Positions 23,028 through 33,300 of a stretch of DNA of 40,700 nt are shown piece after piece. Each line of letters starts with the position of its first letter. The stretch's first letter is position 1. A program made the translations under genes and the position numbers. The notes below the pieces were generated by a model. That model had not been told where the DNA came from, made no database searches, and was given only the letters and a program-made list of their open reading frames with translations. The DNA is from a virus. The DNA lies in IMG/VR virus record IMGVR_UViG_3300023179_000225, positions 1 to 40,700 of that record; one strand, given 5' to 3'.

Positions 23028-24590
23028 GTGGTAAAATATGGAGATGGGCGTTTGGCACCTGTACCTGTAATGTACGGCGACATAGATAGGCAGGTAGCAA
23101 ATATACTAAAAGACAATAGCGAAAATAAAGTAAACGGACCTCCTAGAATCGCAATTTATGTATCTGATTTAGAAATGGAAAAAGATAGACTGGCAGACCC
23201 TACATTTGTTGGTAAAATTCATCTACGTGAAAGATCTATAGAAAATGGTGAGTATACTAGTAGTCAAGGTGGTAATTTTACTGTAGAAAGACTAATGCCT
23301 ACACCATATAAATTAGGAGTAAAGGCGGATATCTGGGCAGGTTCAACAGAACAAAAATTACAAATTTTAGAACAAATATTAATGTTATTCAATCCTAGTT
23401 TAGACATTCAAACTACAGATAATTATATTGACTGGACTAGTTTAAGCGTAGTTTATTTGGACGATGTACAATTTAGTAGTAAAACTATTCCAATAGGACA
23501 AGATTCGCCTATAGATATTGCTACACTTACATTCAGCATGCCTATTTGGATTAGTCCGCCTAGTAAAGTTAAGAAACTTGGTGTTGTAAACAAAATTGTT
23601 ATGAGTATGTTTACAAATATAGGAACACCGGCACCTGGCTATATTGACGGACTTGGGTTAGATCCAGGTCAGGGCAGCGTTGATTTATATGATGAAATAC
23701 CATCACCAATACGAATTGAGCTTATCGATTATAATATAATTGTATACGGTGGTAAAGCCAAGGTGTTTTCACCTACAGAAGCAGGTCATTCAAATGATGA
23801 TATTACTAAAACTGAAGTAGTCAGTTTATTTCCTGTTGATTGGTTTAAAATATTCAGCAAGCTTCCAAATACTTATAGCCCTGGTGAAAGCAAAATTTTC
23901 TTAAAACAACCTAGTGGCTTAGAAGTTGTAGGGACCATAGTTATAGATCCAATTGATAGTACTTTACTTAATATAAATTGGGATCAAGATACTTATCCTA
24001 GTAATACTAATATAGATTCACCAAATAGATCAAATAGTCCTGGTACCTTTGATGCGATCATAGATCCACAGACTAAAGGACCAAATTCAGGACTACCTAC
24101 TCCAAATATTGGTACAAGGTATCTGATTATTAATAATATTGGAGGTGGCATAAGAGAAACTCTTATAGCAGATAATACCAGTAATAGAATAGATACCAAT
24201 ATAGACTTTGTTCAAGTTAGAGATGTTGAAGTTTATGTAAATGATGTACCTGTTAGCTTTATCACTCATAATCTCGATGACAAATTTGTTATACAACTAA
24301 CAAACGATGCTGTTGTAGATGACATAATTACCTACATACTTTATACGGACGAAGACGGCCCAGATGCTTGGAAAAATACCGTTGGGGGGGACTTTTTAGC
24401 CAACGCTAATGATATTATAGAATGGGACGGATCTAGTTGGAATGTTATTTTTGATAGTATGAAAGAAAAAGATTCTATATTTTACCTAACTGACATACAT
24501 AATGGTGTACAGTTTAAGTGGGACGGCATAAGTTGGAGTAAAAGTTTTGAAGGTGAATATCGTAAAGGATCATGGAGATTAATACTGTAA
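23028..24590 (+). CDS. 15: tail sheath stabilizer / tail completion protein gp15, 5' end disrupted
   Basis: The open frame from GTG 23028 gives 520 aa (T4 gp15 is 272). PRIAIYVSDLEMEKDRL, TPYKLGVKADIWAGSTEQKLQILEQIL and TLTFSMPIWISPPSKVK align with T4 gp15's PRINLHLVDFSY, SPIKMIYELSIFTRYEDDMFQIVEQIL and SLTFEVNGWMYPPVDD. The conserved N-terminal block FYDGQIRRYLVQTIRLLSN lies in the same frame upstream (22968-23027) but has no usable start. The real start is probably TTG at 22940, one base out of frame. gp15 caps the tube and sheath and docks the tail to the neck. The extra C-terminal 300 residues include a NDIIEWDGSSW segment like the fibre modules. Confidence 0.8.
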   Translation: MVKYGDGRLAPVPVMYGDIDRQVANILKDNSENKVNGPPRIAIYVSDLEMEKDRLADPTFVGKIHLRERSIENGEYTSSQGGNFTVERLMPTPYKLGVKADIWAGSTEQKLQILEQILMLFNPSLDIQTTDNYIDWTSLSVVYLDDVQFSSKTIPIGQDSPIDIATLTFSMPIWISPPSKVKKLGVVNKIVMSMFTNIGTPAPGYIDGLGLDPGQGSVDLYDEIPSPIRIELIDYNIIVYGGKAKVFSPTEAGHSNDDITKTEVVSLFPVDWFKIFSKLPNTYSPGESKIFLKQPSGLEVVGTIVIDPIDSTLLNINWDQDTYPSNTNIDSPNRSNSPGTFDAIIDPQTKGPNSGLPTPNIGTRYLIINNIGGGIRETLIADNTSNRIDTNIDFVQVRDVEVYVNDVPVSFITHNLDDKFVIQLTNDAVVDDIITYILYTDEDGPDAWKNTVGGDFLANANDIIEWDGSSWNVIFDSMKEKDSIFYLTDIHNGVQFKWDGISWSKSFEGEYRKGSWRLIL

Positions 24591-25021
24591 AAGATAAGAT
24601 TGTATGTAGTGGTGCTCTATTTTATTCTAAAAATACAAAACGAGTTTTCCTACTTCAAAAAGCAAATGGTAAGCATCGTGGAACTTGGAGTTTGGTGGGC
24701 GGTACTGTTGAATCTAACGAAAATGCCTGGCAAAGTCTAACTAGAGAAATTAATGAAGAAATAGGTACGATGCCAGATATAATTAAATCAATACCTCTTG
24801 AAACATTTGTAAGTAATGATACCATATTTAATTTCCATACTTATTTGTGCGTAGTTCATAATGAATTCACTCCCATTTTGAGTAATGAACATTCAGGATA
24901 TAGTTGGACAAATATTGATCAATGTCCAAAACCTTTACATCAAGGTCTACGTAGTAGTCTAAGTAATAAAAATATCCGAGGTAAGATTCAAGTCATTATG
25001 AATTTAATGGATATGATTTAG
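24572..25021 (+). CDS. Nudix hydrolase
   Basis: 149 aa with a complete Nudix box, Gx5Ex7REUXEExGU, at 44-66: G44, E50, then REINEEIGT at 58-66, preceded by GTWSLVGG. The enzyme should cleave nucleoside diphosphates linked to another group. The Gln/Lys-rich approach and WSLVGG look like the GDP-mannose/nucleotide-sugar or MutT-type classes, but substrate cannot be read from the sequence. It begins inside the last 19 nt of gp15. Its stop overlaps the stop of the convergent glycosyltransferase, so it marks the junction with the glycan cluster. Confidence 0.9.
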   Translation: MEINTVKDKIVCSGALFYSKNTKRVFLLQKANGKHRGTWSLVGGTVESNENAWQSLTREINEEIGTMPDIIKSIPLETFVSNDTIFNFHTYLCVVHNEFTPILSNEHSGYSWTNIDQCPKPLHQGLRSSLSNKNIRGKIQVIMNLMDMI

Positions 25022-25797
25022 AAACCAACATATTTCTTCCTTAAAAATTCTAAATCAAATCTTTGTTCATTAAGCACATGAGGTTGACCTATCCAAGGTT
25101 CAGTAGTTGGCCAACATGTTCTCCAATGTTTATCCCATTTAGTGGTAAGATATTCGATATTCATATCTCTTGCTTCATCTAATTTTTTCATTACTTCTGG
25201 GTCATGTCTACGAGTATTCCCACCATAAAAATGATACTCAGTCTTATCACCTGCTCCATGATAATACATACTGTTTAACCCTAAAACTTTTTTAACACCA
25301 GCATGCATCATACGCATGATATAGTCATCATCTTCACAATAAGCAGGATACATATTCTCATCAAATAATCCAAACTTAGCTACAAGATGATCTCTTAAAA
25401 CAAAAAGATCCCAACTACCCACATTGAAATCACCTTGATTAGCATGTATGATTCCTACTTCTGGATCTTCTTGAATTTTATCATATATTTCCTTTAAAAT
25501 ACCTGGTCCAAAAGAAACATCATCATTAACTATAAGCCAATATGGAGACATCAAATAACTTTTAATAATTAAATTCCAACTAGCGGGAACGCCTAAATTA
25601 CAGGGCATGTGAACTACATGTACTTTATTAATAAATCTACGTTTAATTTTGGCTAAAGCATCTAAGTTTTCTGTAATCTCCCCTTTACCATTATTATTAA
25701 TAATTAAGAAATTATCAACTGGAAAATCAACACTGGCTAATAATCTTTCAACCCAATATGTTGTAAAAACTACACAAGTACCTATCACTGGAATCAT
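25018..25797 (-). CDS. glycosyltransferase, GT2/GT-A fold
   Basis: 259 aa. FLIINNNGKGEI, then CNLGVPASWNLIIKSYLMSPYWLIVNDDVSFGPG contains a DD (N-D-D) metal/nucleotide-binding element followed by the acceptor-side region GLFDENMYPAYCEDDDYIMRMMHAG, the ED-dyad block typical of GT2. It should transfer a sugar from an activated donor. It is last in a three-gene minus-strand operon with an FkbM-type methyltransferase and a DUF4422 glycosyltransferase. Acceptor unknown: host surface glycan, phage DNA or a virion protein are all possible. Confidence 0.88.
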   Translation of the reverse strand: MIPVIGTCVVFTTYWVERLLASVDFPVDNFLIINNNGKGEITENLDALAKIKRRFINKVHVVHMPCNLGVPASWNLIIKSYLMSPYWLIVNDDVSFGPGILKEIYDKIQEDPEVGIIHANQGDFNVGSWDLFVLRDHLVAKFGLFDENMYPAYCEDDDYIMRMMHAGVKKVLGLNSMYYHGAGDKTEYHFYGGNTRRHDPEVMKKLDEARDMNIEYLTTKWDKHWRTCWPTTEPWIGQPHVLNEQRFDLEFLRKKYVGF

Positions 25798-25803
25798 AAT
25801 TTT

Positions 25804-27057
25804 TTATCCTACTAGAATATAATGTTGACCTTTTTTGGTCTTACTGTCTAAATTTGTCATCATGTTTAATATATTTTTATCTACGTAATCTGCGTGGACA
25901 TACCAATCCTCATAATTCCGCCATTCATCTGGAGCTATATCATTTACAACTAATGTATACCCTTTTGATTTTAGATAATTTCTAGATTCTTCTCTTAATT
26001 CTTTTTTATCGGTATTATAATAATCATGTTCATATGTAATAACTCTAAACTTAAATTCATCAAAAGGGATCTTCTTTAAAATTTCAAAAGTCACCTCAGG
26101 TGGATCACAATCTAATTGTAAATAATCAACTACAGGACCTAAATTCAACTCTTTAATTAACTTTACATAATTAATTTCCAGAGCATTTTTAATTAAGAAA
26201 GGCGTAGATCTCTTGTTAGAAACCTGCCTCTCATCTAAATCAATACTTATACCTCGCCAATTAAACCCTTTCTCCAATAGAGCTGTATTATTTCCATAAA
26301 ATGGTCTACCTGCACCTACTTCTATAAATGTGCCATTCTTCTTACCATTGAGCATAGTAAGCACAAACATATCTTGATAAGCTTCGCTATAATTAGTTTC
26401 AATAGTTTCTGATCCTGGAAACTTGATCTTCAATTTATCATACATCGTATGATCATAACTATCAAATGGTATTTCAATATAATTGCTCATAAACTTTAAA
26501 TTATTATAAACAATTCTTTTATACTGTTCAGGTAGTTGATTACTCCTCATAAGATTTTTAAAAATTGTTCTACTTTCATCACATAAGCCACAATGCCAAC
26601 CACTAAGAGCTTTTTGAAATAATAAATTATCTAAACCTAAATATCCTACATCTGTACGTAATCCTGTACTAATAGTCCCTGCAACTTTTTCACCTATAGT
26701 AGAAATCATATAAGTGTCATTCCAATGTCCATCATCTTGTTTATGTTCATAAAATCTACTTAAATGAAAATATGCTTCTGGACGATTTGGTAAAATTGAA
26801 ATAGCATGTTGTAATAGTCCTTTTACTGTAAAATTTCTGCTACCTTGCTTTTCAAAACACATACTTGCCCTAATGAGGCATTCGTATTTAAATATGTCAT
26901 CATTAGTTCTCTCGGCAGTTCTTAGATAATAACTTACAGCACTGGCTAATTGACCCATATTATCATATTCCAAAGCCATTTGAAAATTTGACTCTGGATT
27001 TGATGGGTCATTTATATAATTCAATAAATGTGGTTGTATTTTAATGGCTTCAAGCAT
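25804..27057 (-). CDS. TPR-like repeat protein with FkbM-type methyltransferase domain
   Basis: 417 aa. Residues 15-190 are helical repeats of TPR type (ALEYDNMGQLASAVSYYLRTAER, then AYFHLSRFYEH). Residues 215-400 are a methyltransferase: YSEAYQDMFVLTMLNG, GTFIEVGAGRPFYGNNTALLEKGFNWRGISIDLD (SAM loop and acidic second strand), then VDYLQLDCDPPEVTFEILKKIPF and YEHD. This is FkbM-like with an unusual CDPPE in the catalytic strand. TPR repeats often recruit glycan or protein partners, suggesting methylation of a growing glycan. Its start overlaps the DUF4422 gene's end by 8 nt. Confidence 0.75.
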   Translation of the reverse strand: MLEAIKIQPHLLNYINDPSNPESNFQMALEYDNMGQLASAVSYYLRTAERTNDDIFKYECLIRASMCFEKQGSRNFTVKGLLQHAISILPNRPEAYFHLSRFYEHKQDDGHWNDTYMISTIGEKVAGTISTGLRTDVGYLGLDNLLFQKALSGWHCGLCDESRTIFKNLMRSNQLPEQYKRIVYNNLKFMSNYIEIPFDSYDHTMYDKLKIKFPGSETIETNYSEAYQDMFVLTMLNGKKNGTFIEVGAGRPFYGNNTALLEKGFNWRGISIDLDERQVSNKRSTPFLIKNALEINYVKLIKELNLGPVVDYLQLDCDPPEVTFEILKKIPFDEFKFRVITYEHDYYNTDKKELREESRNYLKSKGYTLVVNDIAPDEWRNYEDWYVHADYVDKNILNMMTNLDSKTKKGQHYILVG

Positions 27058-27796
27058 AGTGGTCTATATCCAAAATATTTTTATGTACAATATCAACATT
27101 ACCTAAAAAATAGTAATTGTTTGATAAAATTAAATGTAAAATTCTTTCTCCAAAAAAATCATAAAATCTAACCTGTTGGTTTCTTTTATAAATTTCTGGA
27201 ATTATTGAAGAATAATTACTATGAAATTCAAATAAAACTTGAAATAATATTTCACAAATTCTATTAAAAAGTGTTTGTTCTGCTGTGAACATATGAAACG
27301 GAATCAAATACTTATACGTTCTAAGTTGATCTATCATATTTACAGTGATAGGTATACGGCGATCCCCTGCCAATCCATAAAGTAATTGCCAACCTAATTG
27401 ATTATGACAATGAGTAAAATGGTCATAAACATTATCAACATGAGGAGCGAACCCTTTTATAGCAGTTACAATATCTTTGGCTTCAGGCACATATACCCTA
27501 TTAGGTTTAAGATCAAATTTTTCTTCATCCCAAAATATACGGTATGTGTTAGTACCTTTGTATTCATGATCTGTGTTTTTCCAAACCCAATATAAACCTG
27601 TTAAACTACCAAAATCATTATTCATATGACTTATATGATCTTTGGTATGATCTATTAAAAATCCACGTTCTTGCATGGCAACTACATCCATATGATTATA
27701 ATTAATAGATCCACACATCAAATTGATTTGATCAAATTGACGTCTTTTTGGTTCGCGGCCTACATAACATAGGCAATACATAGCTAGTTGCTGCAT
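27050..27796 (-). CDS. DUF4422-type glycosyltransferase
   Basis: 248 aa. The pattern fits DUF4422 proteins: ISHMNNDFGSLTGLYWVWKNT (family form: D-N-I-S...E-L-T-x2-Y-W-x-W-K-N), then TYRIFW where the family has HYRRYF, and a late PFHMFTAEQTLFNRICEILFQVLFEF with FFGERILHLIL. Members are capsule or LPS glycosyltransferases. It is the first gene of the glycan operon, reached from a consensus sigma70 promoter at 27.82-27.85 kb. No clear ribosome site precedes the ATG. Confidence 0.75.
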   Translation of the reverse strand: MQQLAMYCLCYVGREPKRRQFDQINLMCGSINYNHMDVVAMQERGFLIDHTKDHISHMNNDFGSLTGLYWVWKNTDHEYKGTNTYRIFWDEEKFDLKPNRVYVPEAKDIVTAIKGFAPHVDNVYDHFTHCHNQLGWQLLYGLAGDRRIPITVNMIDQLRTYKYLIPFHMFTAEQTLFNRICEILFQVLFEFHSNYSSIIPEIYKRNQQVRFYDFFGERILHLILSNNYYFLGNVDIVHKNILDIDHYA

Positions 27797-27818
27797 AAAT
27801 ATAATTATCTATACAGTT

Positions 27819-27846
27819 ATTATATAGGATTTTTTTTATTTGTCAA
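27819..27846 (-). promoter_or_regulatory. sigma70 promoter of the glycan cluster
   Basis: On the minus strand TTGACA (27846-27841) and TATAAT (27824-27819) are both perfect consensus, separated by 16 nt that include a run of eight A. It faces the DUF4422 gene, about 23 bp upstream of the ATG. Unlike the structural genes, this cluster therefore looks readable by host polymerase early in infection. Confidence 0.75.
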
Positions 27847-27848
27847 TA

Positions 27849-30371
27849 CTAAGCTAGTCGAACTATTGACAATCTTGAAGCTGTTGTAGTTCCGTTGAAT
27901 ACCAAACCTTGGTTTACAAATAATATTAAAGTATCATTTGTATTAAAACTTATAACTTCTGACACACTACCTCTTCTCAAAGCATTGGTCAATACTTGAC
28001 AATATTTCGTTGTATTTTGGTTATTTTTCTTAACCCAAAAATCTACAATTGGGTAAGTTTGCCCTGCTGGGACATTTGGTAGTACGCTTACACTGAAATT
28101 AATAATTATCTGATAAGTCCCTGTAGTACCAAATGTAAAAATTCCCCCTGAACTCATAGTGCCAAATCCGTTAACACTTCCAACAATTAAACTAGGAGTT
28201 TCTGACCAACTTATATCACCAGATGGATTGACGGTTTGATCACTGGCTTTAATATATGTCATTATTTCACTATTAGAAGGATTAGTCCAAGCAACTCCAG
28301 AGCCAGTGCTGCTCAATAATTGACCTTGTATACCAGTTGATCCATTTGCTGTGACTGATCCAGTTAATATTGAACTATTCAATACAGGAGCGTTCAATGT
28401 TTTATTTAATAATGTTTGTGTAGCCTTAAGACTTACAACTTGGCTAGATGCTGTTAATCCAGTTTGTCCATAAACAAAAATATCATTAGCATGTATATCA
28501 AGTTCTACTCCCATGCCACCCGCAACTTGTAAAGCTCCTGTGGTTAAACTGGTTGACAATGTAGTGGCTGGAATTTTAACTGAACCTGATGTAGCAATTA
28601 AAGTTATTGAAGATGCTTCTTTGACGTTTTCAATAGTAAAATTATCACTGGTTGTAGTGATTATGGGATTATCTTGCTGGGTGATAATATCAATATAATC
28701 TTTATCACCTGCTGTATAATTAGGACCTACTCTTAATTTTGCCTGATTATTTTGAAGAACTAGACTGTAACCTGTTAGTTTAGTTTCCGTTGGATTACCA
28801 CCGACAAGTGTAGTATCCAAGGTATTTAACCACATTGGCCCAGTGGCATTTATAGCCTTACCTATACCTAGTCCGCCACTTACTACTAAAGCTCCCGTAG
28901 TTATACTATTGCTTTCAGTAGTATCAACTACTTCAGATAATTGAGTAGCACTTAAAGTAGTAAACTTTCCAGATGATCTAAATGTGTTACCAATTGGGCT
29001 ACTCTCAATAAAACCAGCAGTCAAAGTTCCTACGATATCAACATCGCCCCCAATATTGGTATTTTCACTTATACCTACTCCACCGGTAATAACCAATGTT
29101 CCAGTGGCTGTAGTAGTACTAGAAATATTAGCTGGCATTGATACTTTTCCATCACCACTAATCACTAGATAATTAGATACTACATTTGTGCCAATAGAAG
29201 CATATGCTAGTACAACTTTATTATCAACATCTATTAAAGATTCAGAAATTTTATTTAATTGCCATGCCCCACGATTATTATCATCTTTTAACCAACTAGT
29301 TCCATCATAGTATAAGTTAGTAGTCCAACTATATTGGTTAGACAAACTTGTATTAATTCTACTTTTGAAAGCCGAAGATACACCGCTTGAAATTTCTATG
29401 TTGGCATTATTTGCTGTTAAATTTATATTAGGATCGCTAATATTAGGAGCTGTTAAAGTTTTATTGGTTAAGGTTTGAGTTGTATCATTACCTACTAGTG
29501 TAGTAGATGCGTCTGGCAGATAAATGGTTCTATCATTCGTAGGATCAATAGCCACGAGAGTAGTTTCAAAATTATCATTTGAAGAGCCTTCAAAGACAAT
29601 ACTAGAATCACTAAGATACAATCCGCTGATAATAGGATTAACTATAGTCTTATTTGTTACTGTTTGAGTTCCAGTTAATAGTACATATGGAGATAAATCC
29701 TGTGTCAAAGCTTCAGGACCAGCAGGTGTAAATGTAATGCTTACAGGATCATTATTACCAAAATTCTCTTCACTTACATTAAATCTAACATTAGTTATAT
29801 CAATTTTGAAATAACCTACAGGATAAAAAGTTACCGTGCTAAAAGAAAATATTTGAAAGAAATTAGGATTATTTTCTTTTTCTACTTTAATGTACCCTCT
29901 TCTTGTACTATTGCCATAGGTAGTAAGACTATCAATAAATCCTGATATATTATTTCCTGCTTTATCAGAACCACTTATTAAAATATATGGAGATTGATTC
30001 ATACCATTTCCATAATCTCTTACAAAAAGAATTTTACCTATACCAGGATTTCCATTATCTACATTATTACTATCTATCACATAATGAAACTTAGTAGCAT
30101 CTATGCTACTAGGTGGAATCCAACTTATTGTGCCATTTCCATCTGTACGTAATATGTAATTTGCTGCTCCACCTAAGGGAAATACACTTATGCCTGCAGA
30201 ACCTGTATCTAACCAAAGTAATTTCTGATTGACATTACCGAAAAAATCTGTAGGGAATTTATTACTTATATGGATACTCTTTGAGATAACTGGACTGCCA
30301 TTAAGGATAAGACCATCCTCATCGGTGCTTAATAAATGCGCTGGGCCCGTCTGATCTAAATTAATTGGCAT
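27849..30371 (-). CDS. tail fibre-like protein with C1q/TNF-like C-terminal domain
   Basis: 840 aa. The body contains repeats of TNKT(I/L)-x-P (near 240, 303 and 657), common in phage fibres, and three TTGAL-V-x-GG-x-GI repeats (near 424, 497 and 612). Residues about 705-840 form a beta-rich domain (GGIFTFGTTGTYQIIINFSVSV, IVDFWVKKNN, TNDTLILFVNQG, RLSIVRLA) that resembles a C1q/TNF jelly-roll, a receptor-binding tip in fibres. No signal peptide is seen. AAGGAGATG lies before the ATG, 14 bp after the stop of the giant collagen-like gene, so the two are probably co-transcribed and may form one adhesin complex (inference). Confidence 0.75.
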   Translation of the reverse strand: MPINLDQTGPAHLLSTDEDGLILNGSPVISKSIHISNKFPTDFFGNVNQKLLWLDTGSAGISVFPLGGAANYILRTDGNGTISWIPPSSIDATKFHYVIDSNNVDNGNPGIGKILFVRDYGNGMNQSPYILISGSDKAGNNISGFIDSLTTYGNSTRRGYIKVEKENNPNFFQIFSFSTVTFYPVGYFKIDITNVRFNVSEENFGNNDPVSITFTPAGPEALTQDLSPYVLLTGTQTVTNKTIVNPIISGLYLSDSSIVFEGSSNDNFETTLVAIDPTNDRTIYLPDASTTLVGNDTTQTLTNKTLTAPNISDPNINLTANNANIEISSGVSSAFKSRINTSLSNQYSWTTNLYYDGTSWLKDDNNRGAWQLNKISESLIDVDNKVVLAYASIGTNVVSNYLVISGDGKVSMPANISSTTTATGTLVITGGVGISENTNIGGDVDIVGTLTAGFIESSPIGNTFRSSGKFTTLSATQLSEVVDTTESNSITTGALVVSGGLGIGKAINATGPMWLNTLDTTLVGGNPTETKLTGYSLVLQNNQAKLRVGPNYTAGDKDYIDIITQQDNPIITTTSDNFTIENVKEASSITLIATSGSVKIPATTLSTSLTTGALQVAGGMGVELDIHANDIFVYGQTGLTASSQVVSLKATQTLLNKTLNAPVLNSSILTGSVTANGSTGIQGQLLSSTGSGVAWTNPSNSEIMTYIKASDQTVNPSGDISWSETPSLIVGSVNGFGTMSSGGIFTFGTTGTYQIIINFSVSVLPNVPAGQTYPIVDFWVKKNNQNTTKYCQVLTNALRRGSVSEVISFNTNDTLILFVNQGLVFNGTTTASRLSIVRLA

Positions 30372-30385
30372 TGCTAGTCATCTCC

Positions 30386-33300
30386 TTATGATAATGCTGC
30401 TACTCTAACTTGGAAGTCTGCGAAATCTGCGCTGGCTGCTACCACGCTCTTAAATGTGGCCAGTGACAGTGTTCCAATAGTTCCGTCTGTACCTTGTGCT
30501 CCAGTTGAACCTTGTGCTCCAGTTGAACCTTGAGTACCATCTGTACCTTGTGTACCATCTGTTCCTTTTGTACCTGTAGCACCTTGTGGTCCTGGTAATC
30601 CCTGTAAACCTGTATTACCCGTAGTACCTGTTGAACCTTGTGTACCAGTATCACCTTGTAAACCTTTTTCCCCTTGTAAGCCTTGACGACCCTGTATTCC
30701 CTGTGCTCCAGTAAATCCTTGGAATCCTTGTATTCCCTGTGCTCCAGTAAATCCTTGGAATCCTTGGAATCCTTGGAATCCTTGGAATCCTTGGACGCCT
30801 TGGATACCCTGTGCTCCAGTAAATCCTTGGAATCCTTGTATTCCCTGTGCTCCAGTAAATCCTTGGAATCCTTGGAATCCTTGTAATCCTTGGATACCCT
30901 GTACACCCTGACCACCTTGAACACCCTGTACACCTTGTACGCCCTGTATACCCTGTACACCTTGTACACCTTGACCACCTTGTACACCCTGTACACCTTG
31001 TACACCCTGTCTGCCTTGTACACCTTGTACACCTTGTACACCTTGACCACCTTGTACACCTTGTACACCCTGTCCGCCTTGTACACCTTGTACACCTTGT
31101 ACACCCTGTCCGCCTTGGACACCTTGTACACCCTGTCCGCCTTGTACACCTTGTACACCTTGTACACCCTGTCCGCCTTGGACACCCTGTACACCCTGTA
31201 CACCTTGACCACCCTGTACACCCTGTACGCCTTGTACACCCTGTACACCCTGTACACCTTGTACACCTTGTACACCTTGTACACCTTGAATACCTTGAAT
31301 ACCCTGACTACTAATTTGATTCCAATTAGCATTTGGTGGGGGAGTTGCTACATTACTTGTATGAGCTGTTATACAAATATAACTTGTTCCTTGATAGAAC
31401 ACCATATCATTTACAGCATAAGGTGTACTACCAGTCCATACACCTTTCCAAACTACACCAAGTCCTTGTACACCTTGTACACCTTGTACACCTTGTACAC
31501 CTTGTACACCTTGGCCACCTTGTACACCTTGTACTCCCTGTACACCCTGACCACCTTGTACACCTTGTACACCTTGTACACCTTGTACACCTTGGCCACC
31601 TTGTACACCTTGTACTCCCTGTACACCTTGGCCACCTTGTACACCTTGTACACCTTGAACTCCTTGACCACCTTGTACACCTTGTACACCTTGTACACCC
31701 TGACCACCTTGTACACCTTGTACACCTTGTACACCCTGACCACCTTGTACACCTTGTACACCTTGTACACCCTGACCACCTTGTACACCTTGTACACCTT
31801 GTACACCTTGTCTACCCTGTACACCCTGTACACCCTGTACACCCTGACCACCTTGTACACCTTGTACGCCCTGTATACCCTGACTGGTTAATTGATCCCA
31901 ATATGTTGAATTAACTATTGGTGGCTGACCAGTAGCTGGTGTTTGCCCGGCAACTGGCGTACCATTTTTATAGATGTAACTGTTACCATCATAAAATACT
32001 AAATCGTTTTGATAGTAAGTTGTACCAGCAGCATAGATACCTTTCCATACTAAACTAAAGCCCTGTACACCTTGTACACCTTGTACACCTTGTACACCTT
32101 GGCCACCTTGTACACCTTGAACGCCTTGTACACCCTGACCACCTTGTACACCTTGTACACCTTGTACACCCTGACCACCTTGTACACCTTGTACACCTTG
32201 TACACCTTGTCTACCCTGTACACCCTGTACACCTTGTACACCTTGACCGCCCTGTACACCTTGAACACCTTGAACACCTTGTACACCCTGACCACCTTGT
32301 ACACCTTGTACACCTTGTACACCCTGACCACCTTGTACACCTTGTACGCCCTGTATACCTTGACTGGTCATCTGGTTCCAATATGTTGAATTAACTATTG
32401 GTGGCTGACCAGTAGCTGGTGTTTGCCCAGCAACTGGCGTACCATTTTTATAAATGTAACTGTTACCATCATAAAATACTAAATCGTTTTGATAGTAGGT
32501 TGTGCTAGCAGAATATGTGCCTTTCCATACCAAACTAAATCCTTGTACACCCTGTACGCCCTGTACACCCTGTACACCTTGGCCACCTTGTACACCTTGT
32601 ACACCTTGAACTCCTTGACCACCTTGTACACCTTGTACACCTTGTACACCCTGACCACCTTGTACACCTTGTACACCTTGTACACCCTGACCACCTTGTA
32701 CACCTTGTACACCTTGTACACCCTGACCACCTTGTACACCTTGTACACCTTGTACACCTTGTCTACCCTGTACACCCTGTACACCCTGTACACCCTGACC
32801 ACCTTGTACACCTTGTACGCCCTGTATACCTTGGCTGGTCATTTGCTCCCAATATGTTGAATTAACTATTGGTGGCTGACCAGTAGCTGGTGTTTGCCCA
32901 GCAACTGGCGTACCATTTTTATAGATGTAACTATTACCATCATAAAATACTAAATCGTTTTGACTATAAGTTGTACTGGCAGAATATATACCTTTCCATA
33001 CTAAACTAAAGCCCTGTACACCTTGTACACCTTGTACACCTTGTACACCTTGTACACCTTGTACACCTTGAACACCTTGACCACCTTGTACACCCTGTAC
33101 ACCTTGTACGCCTTGTCTACCCTGTACACCCTGTACACCTTGTACACCTTGACCGCCCTGTACACCTTGTACACCTTGTACACCCTGACCGCCCTGTACA
33201 CCCTGTACACCCTGTACACCCTGTATACCTTGAACACTCAATAGGTTCCAATTGGCATTTAAAGGTGGACTTCCTATGGAACTAGTATGTGTTACTATAC

